From contig NC_135137.1 of assembly GCF_051014445.1 (NCBI RefSeq), positions 17,051,501 to 17,115,500 on the forward strand: a DNA stretch of 64,000 bases, read 5' to 3'. The notes under the pieces are model-generated. The model made no database searches. It was not told the origin of the DNA and was given only the letters and a program-made list of their open reading frames with translations. Shown piece by piece: positions 10,303-23,376 of the stretch (position 1 is its first letter; each line of letters starts with the position of its first letter). Position numbers and translations under genes: made by a program. The DNA is from Colletes latitarsis. Lineage: Eukaryota; Arthropoda; Insecta; Hymenoptera; Colletidae.

Positions 10303-11206
10303 TGTTACATATCATCCATGTATGGGACTGAAACGTTTGGTGGCTTGGGCGTTGGCCCGATTATTTAGCGCACAACCCCTCGAACGGGGTTGACTCACGA
10401 CGTATGTGCACACCCGGCCCAGTTTCATTGCCTTATATGGTAATGCCCCGCCACTGTACTGAGTAATTTTCCAGTATATAAGGGCCGCATTTTCCTACTC
10501 GTAGAGCTCAGTTTTTCTCAAAACCTCTCGAGACGACGTTACTTTGACACTCGAAGCAAGATCGGGCTATAATCCCCTTTGAGCAACTATTCACCCTAGC
10601 GGTTTTAATTGTGAGTGTTCAATCGACTAATCGAGTGAGTAGCTCCCGCGAACGCGCCGCGTAAACGCCGATTTAAAACTCTCGCCGTCGTGGCAACCCA
10701 GCGATAGTACTGGTTTTGTTAATACACCTTTTGTACTTGAGCACCTAACAAAATATATACTAGTAGTTACACTGATCTGCATTATTTAATTAATAAAACC
10801 CTGAATCATATTAACGGAAAGACGGGGGAGTATCTCACGGACCCGGTACACCTTTACCGCTCGAGGTGTACCATTACGATAGAGCAAAGATCCTAAAATT
10901 TCCTAAAAAACCTACGTGGCTCCCAGGGTATAAAGCCCCTGGTTCGTCCACTCCTTTCTAGCGGCTCCCAGGGTATAGAGCCCCTGGTTCGTCCGTGAAA
11001 CCATACATTTCTCCTTATAAATTTAACCCCGTGGCTCCCAGGGTATAGAGCCCCTGGTTCGTCCACGTAACCTACTCCTACGGCTCCCAGGGTATAGAGC
11101 CCCTGGTTCGTCCGGAACTCCTGTCTCTTTCCTGACCATACCTAAAAACCACCGGTCGAGTACTGCCCTCGACCGAATCCAGGATCTCGCGCTCGCGCTC
11201 GTAACA
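10303..11206 (+). repeat. 3' LTR of element 1
   Basis: 904 bp, matching the 5' LTR except for the GATCTC/GATATC site near its end. AATAAA lies at 10792-10797. The four 32-bp repeats are present. Confidence 0.96.
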
Positions 11207-13572
11207 TAATAATGAAATTAAATCATTCAATTTCATCTCATCATTGAAATTGAGTGAATATTTAATTATCAGAGGTATAGTAAAATTATCGTGAAATTAC
11301 TAGTATGTACAAAAAAAATTTACTTAATAATGAAATTAAATCATTCAATTTCATCTGATCATTGAAATTGTGTGAATATTTAATTATCAGAGGTATAGTA
11401 AAGTTATCGTGAAATTACTAGTATGTACAAAAAAAATTTACTTAATAATGAAATTAAATCATTCAATTTCATCTGATCATTGAAATTGAGTGAATATTTA
11501 ATTATCAGAGGTATAGTTAAATTATCGTGAAATTACTAGTATGTACAAAAAAAATTTACTTAATAATGAAATTAAATCATTCAATTTCATCTGATCATTG
11601 AAATTGAGTGAATATTTAATTATCAGAGGTATAGTAAAATTATCGTGAAATTACTAGTATGTACAAAAAAAATTTACTGAATAATGAAATTAAATCATTC
11701 AATTTCATCTGATCATTGAAATTGAGTGAATATTTAATTATCAGAGGTATAGTAAAATTATCGTGAAATTACTAGTATGTACAAAAAAAATTTACTGAAT
11801 AATGAAATTAAATCATTCAATCTCATCTGATCATTGAAATTGAGTGAATATTTAATTATCAGAGGTATAGTAAAATTATCGTGAAATTACTAGTATGTAC
11901 AAAAAAAAATTACTTAATAATGAAATTAAATCATTCAATTTCATCTGATCATTGAAATTGAGTGAATATTTAATTATCAGAGGTATAGTAAAATTATCGT
12001 GAAATTACTAGTATGTACAAAAAAAATTTACTTAATAATGAAATTAAATCATTCAATTTCATCTGATCATTGAAATTGAGTGAATATTTAATTATCAGCG
12101 GTATAGTAAAATTATCGTGAAATTACTAGTATGTAGAAAAAAAATTTACTTAATAATGAAATTAAATCATTCAATTTCATCTGATCATTGAAATTGAGTG
12201 AATATTTAATTATCAGAGGTATAGTAAAATTATCGTGAAATTACTAGTATGTACAAAAAAAATTTACTTAATAATGAAATTAAATCATTCAATTTCATCT
12301 GATCATTGCAATTGAGTGAATATTTAATTATCAGAGGTATAGTAAAATTATTGTGAAATTACTAGTATGAACAAAAAAAAATTACTTAATAATGAAATTA
12401 AATCATTCAATTTCATCTGATCATTGAAATTGAGTGAATATTTAATTATCAGAGGTATAGTAAAATTATCATGAAATTACTAGTATGTACAAAAAAAATT
12501 TACTTAATAATGAAATTAAATCATTCAATTTCATCTGATCATTGAAATTGTGTGAATATTTAATTATCAGAGGTATAGTAAAGTTATCGTGAAATTACTA
12601 GTATGTACAAGAAAAATTTACTTAATAATGAAATTAAATCATTCAATTTCATCTGATCATTGAAATTGAGTGAATATTTAATTATCAGAGGTATAGTAAA
12701 ATTATCGTGAAATTACTAGTATGTACAAAAAAAAATTACTTAATAATGAAATTAAATCATTCAATTTCATCTGATCATTGAAATTGTGTGAATATTTAAT
12801 TATCAGAGGTATAGTAAAGTTATCGTGAAATTACTAGTATGTACAAGAAAAATTTACTTAATAATGAAATTAAATCATTCAATTTCATCTGATCATTGAA
12901 ATTGAGTGAATATTTAATTATCAGAGGTATAGTAAAATTATCGTGAAATTACTAGTATGTACAAAAAAAAATTACTTAATAATGAAATTAAATCATTCAA
13001 TTTCATCTGATCATTGAAATTGAGTGAATATTTGATTATCAGAGGTATAGTAAAATTATCGTGAAATTACTAGTATGTACAAAAAAAATTTACTTAATAA
13101 TGAAATTAAATCATTCAATTTCATCTGATCATTGAAATTGAGTGAATATTTAATTATCAGAGGTATAGTAAAATTATCGTGAAATTACTAGTATGTACAA
13201 AAAAAAAAATAACTTAATAATGAAATTAAATCATTCAATTTCATCTGATCATTGAAATTGAGTGAATATTTAATTATCAGAGGTATAGTAAAATTATCGT
13301 GAAATTACTAGTATGTAGAAAAAAAATTTACTTAATAATGAAGTTAAATCATTCAATTTCATCTGATCATTGAAATTGAGTGAATATTTAATTATCAGAG
13401 GTATAGTAAAATTATCGTGAAATTACTAGTATGTACAAAAAAAATTTACTTAATAATGAAATTAAATCATTCAATTTCATCTGATCATTGAAATTGAGTG
13501 AATATTTAATTATCGGAGGTATAGTAAAATTATCGTGAAATTACTAGTATGTATAAAAAAAATTTACTTAAT
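11207..13572. repeat. Satellite block 2 (20 monomers between element 1 and the solo LTR)
   Basis: 2,366 bp, equal to 20 monomers of 118 bp plus the 4-bp target duplication and a 2-bp A-tract gain. By eye it is the same as 14477-16842, including rare variants (CTCATCATT in the first unit, CAGCGG near 12099, GCAATTGAG near 12309, an A11 tract near 13200). Its left part matches the sequence after element 2 and its right part matches the sequence before element 1. No gene is seen. Confidence 0.96.
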
Positions 13573-14476
13573 TGTTACATATCATCCATGTATGGGACTG
13601 AAACGTTTGGTGGCTTGGGCGTTGGCCCGATTATTTAGCGCACAACCCCTCGAACGGGGTTGACTCACGACGTATGTGCACACCCGGCCCAGTTTCATTG
13701 CCTTATATGGTAATGCCCCGCCACTGTACTGAGTAATTTTCCAGTATATAAGGGCCGCATTTTCCTACTCGTAGAGCTCAGTTTTTCTCAAAACCTCTCG
13801 AGACGACGTTACTTTGACACTCGAAGCAAGATCGGGCTATAATCCCCTTTGAGCAACTATTCACCCTAGCGGTTTTAATTGTGAGTGTTCAATCGACTAA
13901 TCGAGTGAGTAGCTCCCGCGAACGCGCCGCGTAAACGCCGATTTAAAACTCTCGCCGTCGTGGCAACCCAGCGATAGTACTGGTTTTGTTAATACACCTT
14001 TTGTACTTGAGCACCTAACAAAATATATACTAGTAGTTACACTGATCTGCATTATTTAATTAATAAAACCCTGAATCATATTAACGGAAAGACGGGGGAG
14101 TATCTCACGGACCCGGTACACCTTTACCGCTCGAGGTGTACCATTACGATAGAGCAAAGATCCTAAAATTTCCTAAAAAACCTACGTGGCTCCCAGGGTA
14201 TAAAGCCCCTGGTTCGTCCACTCCTTTCTAGCGGCTCCCAGGGTATAGAGCCCCTGGTTCGTCCGTGAAACCATACATTTCTCCTTATAAATTTAACCCC
14301 GTGGCTCCCAGGGTATAGAGCCCCTGGTTCGTCCACGTAACCTACTCCTACGGCTCCCAGGGTATAGAGCCCCTGGTTCGTCCGGAACTCCTGTCTCTTT
14401 CCTGACCATACCTAAAAACCACCGGTCGAGTACTGCCCTCGACCGAATCCAGGATCTCGCGCTCGCGCTCGTAACA
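13573..14476 (+). mobile_element. Solo LTR of the same family
   Basis: A complete 904-bp LTR with satellite directly on both sides and the same TAAT duplication (13569-13572, 14477-14480) as elements 1 and 2. It carries the GATCTC variant found in the 3' LTRs, not the GATATC of the 5' LTRs. It starts exactly 3,270 bp after the 3' LTR of element 1 and 3,270 bp before the 5' LTR of element 2. Best read as a copy of the same insertion that lost its interior by LTR-LTR recombination. Confidence 0.95.
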
Positions 14477-16842
14477 TAATAATGAAATTAAATCATTCAA
14501 TTTCATCTCATCATTGAAATTGAGTGAATATTTAATTATCAGAGGTATAGTAAAATTATCGTGAAATTACTAGTATGTACAAAAAAAATTTACTTAATAA
14601 TGAAATTAAATCATTCAATTTCATCTGATCATTGAAATTGTGTGAATATTTAATTATCAGAGGTATAGTAAAGTTATCGTGAAATTACTAGTATGTACAA
14701 AAAAAATTTACTTAATAATGAAATTAAATCATTCAATTTCATCTGATCATTGAAATTGAGTGAATATTTAATTATCAGAGGTATAGTTAAATTATCGTGA
14801 AATTACTAGTATGTACAAAAAAAATTTACTTAATAATGAAATTAAATCATTCAATTTCATCTGATCATTGAAATTGAGTGAATATTTAATTATCAGAGGT
14901 ATAGTAAAATTATCGTGAAATTACTAGTATGTACAAAAAAAATTTACTGAATAATGAAATTAAATCATTCAATTTCATCTGATCATTGAAATTGAGTGAA
15001 TATTTAATTATCAGAGGTATAGTAAAATTATCGTGAAATTACTAGTATGTACAAAAAAAATTTACTGAATAATGAAATTAAATCATTCAATCTCATCTGA
15101 TCATTGAAATTGAGTGAATATTTAATTATCAGAGGTATAGTAAAATTATCGTGAAATTACTAGTATGTACAAAAAAAAATTACTTAATAATGAAATTAAA
15201 TCATTCAATTTCATCTGATCATTGAAATTGAGTGAATATTTAATTATCAGAGGTATAGTAAAATTATCGTGAAATTACTAGTATGTACAAAAAAAATTTA
15301 CTTAATAATGAAATTAAATCATTCAATTTCATCTGATCATTGAAATTGAGTGAATATTTAATTATCAGCGGTATAGTAAAATTATCGTGAAATTACTAGT
15401 ATGTAGAAAAAAAATTTACTTAATAATGAAATTAAATCATTCAATTTCATCTGATCATTGAAATTGAGTGAATATTTAATTATCAGAGGTATAGTAAAAT
15501 TATCGTGAAATTACTAGTATGTACAAAAAAAATTTACTTAATAATGAAATTAAATCATTCAATTTCATCTGATCATTGCAATTGAGTGAATATTTAATTA
15601 TCAGAGGTATAGTAAAATTATTGTGAAATTACTAGTATGAACAAAAAAAAATTACTTAATAATGAAATTAAATCATTCAATTTCATCTGATCATTGAAAT
15701 TGAGTGAATATTTAATTATCAGAGGTATAGTAAAATTATCATGAAATTACTAGTATGTACAAAAAAAATTTACTTAATAATGAAATTAAATCATTCAATT
15801 TCATCTGATCATTGAAATTGTGTGAATATTTAATTATCAGAGGTATAGTAAAGTTATCGTGAAATTACTAGTATGTACAAGAAAAATTTACTTAATAATG
15901 AAATTAAATCATTCAATTTCATCTGATCATTGAAATTGAGTGAATATTTAATTATCAGAGGTATAGTAAAATTATCGTGAAATTACTAGTATGTACAAAA
16001 AAAAATTACTTAATAATGAAATTAAATCATTCAATTTCATCTGATCATTGAAATTGTGTGAATATTTAATTATCAGAGGTATAGTAAAGTTATCGTGAAA
16101 TTACTAGTATGTACAAGAAAAATTTACTTAATAATGAAATTAAATCATTCAATTTCATCTGATCATTGAAATTGAGTGAATATTTAATTATCAGAGGTAT
16201 AGTAAAATTATCGTGAAATTACTAGTATGTACAAAAAAAAATTACTTAATAATGAAATTAAATCATTCAATTTCATCTGATCATTGAAATTGAGTGAATA
16301 TTTGATTATCAGAGGTATAGTAAAATTATCGTGAAATTACTAGTATGTACAAAAAAAATTTACTTAATAATGAAATTAAATCATTCAATTTCATCTGATC
16401 ATTGAAATTGAGTGAATATTTAATTATCAGAGGTATAGTAAAATTATCGTGAAATTACTAGTATGTACAAAAAAAAAAATAACTTAATAATGAAATTAAA
16501 TCATTCAATTTCATCTGATCATTGAAATTGAGTGAATATTTAATTATCAGAGGTATAGTAAAATTATCGTGAAATTACTAGTATGTAGAAAAAAAATTTA
16601 CTTAATAATGAAGTTAAATCATTCAATTTCATCTGATCATTGAAATTGAGTGAATATTTAATTATCAGAGGTATAGTAAAATTATCGTGAAATTACTAGT
16701 ATGTACAAAAAAAATTTACTTAATAATGAAATTAAATCATTCAATTTCATCTGATCATTGAAATTGAGTGAATATTTAATTATCGGAGGTATAGTAAAAT
16801 TATCGTGAAATTACTAGTATGTATAAAAAAAATTTACTTAAT
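14477..16842. repeat. Satellite block 3 (20 monomers between the solo LTR and element 2)
   Basis: 2,366 bp, a copy of block 2 offset by 3,270 bp, with the same private monomer variants in the same order. No gene is seen. Confidence 0.96.
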
Positions 16843-17746
16843 TGTTACATATCATCCATGTATGGGACTGAAACGTTTGGTGGCTTGGGCGTTGGCCCGA
16901 TTATTTAGCGCACAACCCCTCGAACGGGGTTGACTCACGACGTATGTGCACACCCGGCCCAGTTTCATTGCCTTATATGGTAATGCCCCGCCACTGTACT
17001 GAGTAATTTTCCAGTATATAAGGGCCGCATTTTCCTACTCGTAGAGCTCAGTTTTTCTCAAAACCTCTCGAGACGACGTTACTTTGACACTCGAAGCAAG
17101 ATCGGGCTATAATCCCCTTTGAGCAACTATTCACCCTAGCGGTTTTAATTGTGAGTGTTCAATCGACTAATCGAGTGAGTAGCTCCCGCGAACGCGCCGC
17201 GTAAACGCCGATTTAAAACTCTCGCCGTCGTGGCAACCCAGCGATAGTACTGGTTTTGTTAATACACCTTTTGTACTTGAGCACCTAACAAAATATATAC
17301 TAGTAGTTACACTGATCTGCATTATTTAATTAATAAAACCCTGAATCATATTAACGGAAAGACGGGGGAGTATCTCACGGACCCGGTACACCTTTACCGC
17401 TCGAGGTGTACCATTACGATAGAGCAAAGATCCTAAAATTTCCTAAAAAACCTACGTGGCTCCCAGGGTATAAAGCCCCTGGTTCGTCCACTCCTTTCTA
17501 GCGGCTCCCAGGGTATAGAGCCCCTGGTTCGTCCGTGAAACCATACATTTCTCCTTATAAATTTAACCCCGTGGCTCCCAGGGTATAGAGCCCCTGGTTC
17601 GTCCACGTAACCTACTCCTACGGCTCCCAGGGTATAGAGCCCCTGGTTCGTCCGGAACTCCTGTCTCTTTCCTGACCATACCTAAAAACCACCGGTCGAG
17701 TACTGCCCTCGACCGAATCCAGGATATCGCGCTCGCGCTCGTAACA
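16843..17746 (+). repeat. 5' LTR of element 2
   Basis: 904 bp, identical by eye to the 5' LTR of element 1, including the GATATC variant. TATA box at 17015, AATAAA at 17332-17337, four 32-bp repeats at 17458-17653. Confidence 0.95.
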
Positions 17747-18126
17747 AACTGGTGACAGCGGTGGGATACACCTTACGATCTTTCTGTGAATATATCAATT
17801 CAGGGTTTTGGTTATATACTAGTGGAAGCTGAAATATCAGCCTAGTTAACCATACTACTTTAGAAAGAGCTCCCGCGTTAGCATCAGACTAATATTAAAA
17901 TCGACATAGGTATCGACTTTAGTTTTGCTACGCGTTAATAGGACTCGATCAATTTAAGCGACGTCAGCACAAGCAAGGCGTTTACATCTGACGATATCGC
18001 ACAGACATTTTAGTGAGAGCTTTCGCGCTAGCAAGAAACTAACTTAAAAATCGACATAAGTATCGACATTAGTTTAGCTACGCGTTATTTGCCGGTTGTA
18101 TACTAGTTACTTAGTCAACCGCTAAA
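17747..18126 (+). promoter_or_regulatory. Primer site and leader of element 2
   Basis: Primer-binding site at 17750-17766, then the same leader as element 1, including the imperfect direct repeat (about 17865-18013 and 18015-18199) that overlaps the gag start. Confidence 0.75.
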
Positions 18127-19293
18127 ATGGCTCAAGCAAACTCAGCAACATCAGGCGCAAGCAGAACGCTTACATCTGATGAAATCGCGAATTTAACGTA
18201 CTCTATGGCTGTTTTAACGCAACGAAATTGCTTACAGTCAGCCGTGATTTCGATCCCTACATTCGACGGCGAAAGTGCTTCTTTATCGGCCTTTGCGCAA
18301 AAAGTCGGGGACGGTCTCGCGTTTATTCCGCCGAATACGGAAAAAGAGTATCTCGCGTTAGTGCTCACGAAGCTAATCGGGCCGGCTAGAACCTGCACTC
18401 AAGGATACGCATTCCAAAATATTAGGGAATTGCTTAAATTCCTGAAAAAGAGATTTGCACCGGGTCGGAACCTAAAATATTTTCAAGGAGAAATAAGTCG
18501 TCTAAGGATACGCCCAGACGAATCTCTAAGAAATTACGTGAATCGCGCCTGTGACTTAGTTCATAATACGCGAATAGCGATTCGCGATCGCTACGAAGAA
18601 AACAACGAACATTACATCCGCGACATGGAAAGGGACGTTTTGGAAGGGTTCATCGAGGGATTACCAGAACGAATCTTTCTGCGTGTCCATGCTCTAAATA
18701 CAAAATTAGACACACTGGACGATGCCTACGACGCCGTCTTGGAAGTAGACAGACGGTTAAAGAATAAACATAACATCGTGCCAGATGAAAGCCATCACTG
18801 GGAAAACGCACACAGATCCCGGGCCACCTACCCTCGGTCACCGTCACCCTCTTATCACCGACGCAGAGAACGGAGCGCATCTGGATCCGAGATAGACCAC
18901 GAGGACTGGCCAAGGAGGACATCTGCGTTTACACTACGTAGGAGCCCCTCTTATAGCTCTGACGCATCCCAAGAGGACACCTACACTACAGGAAGGGTGG
19001 CGAGACGTAAGCAAAACCGAAACCACCACCTGTTTTGTTGGAATTGTGGAGAAAAGGGGCACGACGGCGAAGCTTGCAAGAAAGAAGAAAGGAAAACCCG
19101 CCGACTTGTGGAAAACCGTTCCCGCAATTTTTCAACGGATTCTTTAAACTCCAATCGCGTTCGTCACGACGGCGATGTGACGAACGGGTCAGATCAAAAT
19201 CGGCAAAGGGTAGTCCGATTCAGCGACGAGACTCCGCGCAACTCTACAAGGAGGCTCCTGCAGCGCGAATCAGGGCAAAGGTCCCAGAATTAA
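18127..19293 (+). CDS. gag: Gag polyprotein of element 2
   Basis: 388 codons, protein identical to the element 1 Gag: capsid-like region about 46-210, basic Ser/Arg-rich tail, and a CCHC knuckle at 304-317. The end overlaps pol (-1 frame), with a slippery heptamer at 19143-19149. Confidence 0.95.
   Translation: MAQANSATSGASRTLTSDEIANLTYSMAVLTQRNCLQSAVISIPTFDGESASLSAFAQKVGDGLAFIPPNTEKEYLALVLTKLIGPARTCTQGYAFQNIRELLKFLKKRFAPGRNLKYFQGEISRLRIRPDESLRNYVNRACDLVHNTRIAIRDRYEENNEHYIRDMERDVLEGFIEGLPERIFLRVHALNTKLDTLDDAYDAVLEVDRRLKNKHNIVPDESHHWENAHRSRATYPRSPSPSYHRRRERSASGSEIDHEDWPRRTSAFTLRRSPSYSSDASQEDTYTTGRVARRKQNRNHHLFCWNCGEKGHDGEACKKEERKTRRLVENRSRNFSTDSLNSNRVRHDGDVTNGSDQNRQRVVRFSDETPRNSTRRLLQRESGQRSQN
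19143..19186 (+). promoter_or_regulatory. -1 ribosomal frameshift signal of element 2
   Basis: TTTAAAC at 19143-19149 in the gag frame, an 8-nt spacer, then a 10-bp stem (19158-19167 with 19177-19186) and a 9-nt loop. Identical to the signal of element 1. Confidence 0.87.
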
Positions 19294-21194
19294 AAATGGG
19301 ATCAGGGGAATTTCTAATCGACGGAGGTTCCTCTGTCAATCTCATTCATGTAGATGCATTGAAATACCCCAAAACACTTACGTCCAGGGAACGCGTAGAA
19401 ATCACCGGTCTAGCCCCGGCCGCCGTATACACGATGGGCACGGTGACTCTACACATTAATGCCGCTCCAGCGCATTTTCATGTACTAAAAGATTTCCCGT
19501 TATCCTCAGCAATTGGGCTTATAGGAAGTCCATTTTTGGCCCAGGAAAGAGCCGAAATTTCGTACCATCACAAAACCTTGGTAACACGAAATCAACCGGT
19601 CAAGCCAATACCTTTCTCTAACGAAGACGAGTTCAGCACTAAATACCGCCTACCTGCTAGAACAAGGCAACAAATTGCAATAAAGGTGGCCAATCGAGGC
19701 ATCAAGGAGGGCTATTTACCTCGAGTAAAGACACCGAAAGAAGTTTTCGTTGGAGAGGCCGCAGTTTACACCCATGACGACATATGCTACGCGATGGCAA
19801 CCAATACCAGCGAGGAAGACATCGAACTTGAACTGGAACCACAACACCTTCAGCCGTACGAAATTTGGAGTTCATCCGATGAAGATCCTGTAATTTCGTA
19901 CGAAACTCCACCAAGGAAGATTTTAAACCGGGGAAAGAAAATTTGGGAAACTCTAAAAACAAACCATCTCAATACGGAAGAACAGGAACATGTGCATAAC
20001 CTCGTACAGGAATTTTCGGATAGATTCTACCTACCAGGAGATAGACTGGACAAGGTACCCAATTTTCAGCATTCTATTCACACCATAGACGAAATACCCA
20101 TCAACACCAGACAATACCGTTATCCGCCAATTCATCAAGAGGAAATTCAACGTCAAGTAACAGCCCTCCTATCCCAAGGAATTATTCAACCGTCTACTTC
20201 ACCTTACAACTCACCATTATGGATCGTACCAAAGAAACCTGATGCTGACGGTAAGAAACGTTGGCGCATGGTCATCGACTTTAGGGCACTGAACGAGAAA
20301 ACTGTCAGTGACAAATATCCGTTACCACAAATAACTGAAATTCTGGATAAACTTGGAGGAGCAAAATATTTCTCAATTTTCGACCTAGCAAATGGATTCC
20401 ACCAGATCGAGATGAATAAATTGGACAGACAGAAGACTGCCTTCACCACTCCACGGGGGCATTATGAATTCGTTCGAATGCCTTTTGGATTAAAAAACGC
20501 TCCACCAACATTCCAAAGACTTATGGACCAAGTTCTGACCGGACTGCATGGAACAGAATTATTCGTTTACCTGGATGATATCGTTGTATATTCCTCCTCG
20601 TTACGCGAACACGAAATTAAGATTAGAAAATTATTCAATCGACTCAGAGAACACGGTCTCACCCTGCAGACGAGTAAGTGCCAATTTTTAAGAAGAGAAG
20701 TAACTTACTTAGGACACATCGTTACAGCCGAGGGTGTGAAACCCGACCCGAAGAATCTGCAAGCAGTAAAGGATTTTCCAATACCCAAGTCACAGAAGAA
20801 TATACAACAGTTTTTGGGATTGACGGGATATTACCGTCGGTTCATTCAAAATTACTCAGGAAAAGCTCAACCTTTAGTACAATTACTTGGAAAAGGAGTG
20901 CGTTTCAACTGGACTTTGGAACAACAAAAAAGTTTTGAACAATTACGGGACGAACTCTGTGAACGACCAATTTTGCAATATCCGGATTTTAACCGACCGT
21001 TTATCATTACTACGGACGCATCGGACTTTGCAGTCGGCGCGGTCCTCAGCCAAGGGGAGATAGGACAAGACCTTCCGATCGCTTACGCATCTCGAAGCTT
21101 GGGCAAAGCCGAAAGGAATTACTCAGCAACTGAAAAGGAATGTCTGGCTATGGTTTATGCAGCACAATATTTCCGACCATACGTTTTCGGATGA
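19149..21194 (+). pseudogene. pol: Pol of element 2, first part: protease, RT, most of RNase H
   Basis: Same architecture as in element 1: D-G-G protease site at 19320, RT Asp at 20382 and YLDD at 20568-20579, RNase H Asp 21015 and Glu 21132, then the same TGA at 21192-21194. It differs from element 1 by Ser for Asn (codon 19809) and Ala for Val (codon 20763). Because the stop is shared, the nonsense change predates the duplication. Confidence 0.9.
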
Positions 21195-23099
21195 AAATTT
21201 ACCCTGGTAACAGATCACAGACCACTTGTTTGGTTACATTCGGTTAAGGACCCTACATCCCGTTTGGTCAAATGGAAACTAAAACTCCTGGAGTATGAGT
21301 ACGATGTTGTACACAAATCTGGGAAAACAAATAAGAACGCAGATGCGTTATCACGCAACCCAGCACACATCTGTTTGCCACTCACTTCAAAAGAAGATAA
21401 AACATACAGGCCAACAGGACCATTGAAAACGCCAGGTGGAACCGGTATAGGACAACGCGTGAAATCCTTACGCAGAAGTCAAGCACACCCGCTATACGTT
21501 GATCTGAACAGTAGCTCTGACGAAGCCCCGTATCAAGAATCCATAATAAAGAAGAGAGAACCACCAAAAAGCATCAGGAAAAATATATCTGGGAATTCAT
21601 CGACTTCGTTACTACCTACCCTCACCCGCGAAAAGGACATGGCAGATGAACCATTAGAAGTTTTCGACACTCCAGTTGCACAATCTACTCCGTTCAATTC
21701 ACCAGAACAGAATAAATCCATTTTATCATACTCCATTAATAATGAAACAAGACCAATAGCAGGAAATTTGATCTCATTCGAAGACAACACCGACACAACG
21801 ATTACTCAAACGGGTTACCAGCCAGAAGATGAAAATCAGAATACGGTAATAGAAACAGCTGCCACTCATCTACCCGCCTCGTCATCACCACATGTATTAA
21901 ATCAGGGATTATTTGGTTCGGGAAGGACAGACCCAAGACCGAACCTGTTGGACATAATACCGCCTCTTTCCGAGCCGACGGGCGTCGCACAACCATCAAC
22001 AAACAATTCAAGGGACCCCTTGCTTATCACTCCACCCGTAGAAGACCGAATACCCCTAATTTCGGAAGCTCACGACAGCCTTATCGGAGGACACAAGGGA
22101 ATCGCCAAAACATACAGACGGTTATTTCCAAAATACACTTGGCCAGGATTAAGAAATGATATACAAGAATATATTAGGAAATGCAAAAGCTGTCAAGAGC
22201 AGAAGCTGGTTCGAATGAAAACTCGACAGCCGATGCTTATCACCGATACACCGACAGAACCATTCGATAAAATTGCTTTGGACACTGTAGGACCATTACC
22301 TGAAACACCCAGCGGAAACCGATATATTTTAACGATGCAGGACAATTTAACGAAATATTGTTTGGCCGTCGCAATACCAAATATTCGCGCAACAACCATA
22401 GCAGATGCCTTTGCCCGGCATTTCATCGCCATTTACGGAACTCCGCGTGCCATACTGACTGATCGAGGAACCAGCTTCTTGGGGAAAATAATGACACACC
22501 TGGCAGAAATCTTCAAAATCAAACAACTCACTACATCAGGCTATCGACCACAAACCAACGGATCTTTGGAGAGGAGTCATCACGTTCTCACCGAATACCT
22601 GAAACATTATATGAATTCATACGAAGACTGGGACTTGTTAATTCCATTCGCCATGTTTTCATATAATACTTCGGTACATGAAGCAACCGATTTTACACCA
22701 TTCGAGCTAATATTTGGAAAACCTGCACGGATACCAACATCATTTCCTACCGGAGAGAAGCTACAGACCTATGGATCATACATTTCAGAATTAACCACTA
22801 AATTGACCGAGATTCGTAATATAGCTGCAAACAATTTGAATAAGGCAAAAGAGCGTTCAAAACGCTATTACGACAAACACTCAAGACCAGTTGAATTCAA
22901 GATTGGACAATATGTTTATGTCTTGAACGAACCACGTACCAGCAAATTCGACCCGCATTACATCGGACCATTTAAAATAATAGATAAAACAAAAACTAAT
23001 AATGCCGTCTTGGAAATTAACGACCGCAAAACACTAGTGAAGCATGAGGATAAACTTAAACATGCCTACTTATCGGAAGATAGTACCGAATCAGACTAA
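21195..23099 (+). pseudogene. pol: Pol of element 2, second part: RNase H end, linker, integrase
   Basis: In frame with the part before the TGA; first ATG after the stop at 21264. RNase H Asp 21213; a long low-complexity linker; integrase H 22071, H 22092, C 22182, C 22191; and D-D-35-E at 22281, 22461 and 22569. The encoded protein is identical to that of element 1. Confidence 0.92.
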
Positions 23100-23376
23100 A
23101 GGACTACCAGCCCCATTACCTACAATCCAGCCATTCATCAGTAGCCGGAGGACTACCTGTCCTTACCACCGCCAACATCAACAGATACTATGAAGCAATC
23201 GGACCAGTTTAGTGCTAGTGGTGTGGTGCGTGGGCCATATGAGGCAGTGAACAGTGTGGATGGATGTACACGTATGCGTGTGTGCGTGTGTGTGTGTGGT
23301 ACGAGGCACCAAACGTTTTAGTCCCAATTATGAAAGCGCCATTATTAAATGACGTTTCATTTAAGGGGGGGAGTGT
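23100..23376 (+). other. 3' untranslated region and polypurine tract of element 2
   Basis: A copy of 10026-10302. Polypurine tract at 23363-23376. An 18-bp inverted repeat pairs 23309-23326 with 23397-23414 inside the LTR. No gene is seen. Confidence 0.85.

Larger units (their letters stand above)
3769..11206 (+). mobile_element. Element 1: Ty3/Gypsy LTR retrotransposon, full length
   Basis: A 7,438-bp element bounded by two 904-bp LTRs beginning TGTTAC and ending GTAACA. It is flanked by a 4-bp target duplication TAAT (3765-3768 and 11207-11210), and joining the two flanks reconstitutes an ordinary satellite monomer. Order: 5' LTR, primer site, leader, gag, -1 frameshift signal, pol (protease, RT, RNase H, integrase), polypurine tract, 3' LTR. 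Domain order RT-RNase H-integrase and the 4-bp duplication place it in Ty3/Gypsy; the RT region reads closest to the 17.6/297/gypsy group of insects. The LTRs differ at one site that I can see (GATATC in the 5' copy near 4651, GATCTC in the 3' copy), so the insertion is young. It has no env. A TGA in RNase H means this copy is probably not autonomous. Confidence 0.97.

Noticed and set aside
10190..10393. A 67-codon open frame across the 3' UTR and LTR (also 23264-23467 and the reverse of 53397-53600)
   Set aside because: It runs through the TG repeat, the polypurine tract and the LTR edge, so it is a by-product of non-coding element sequence.
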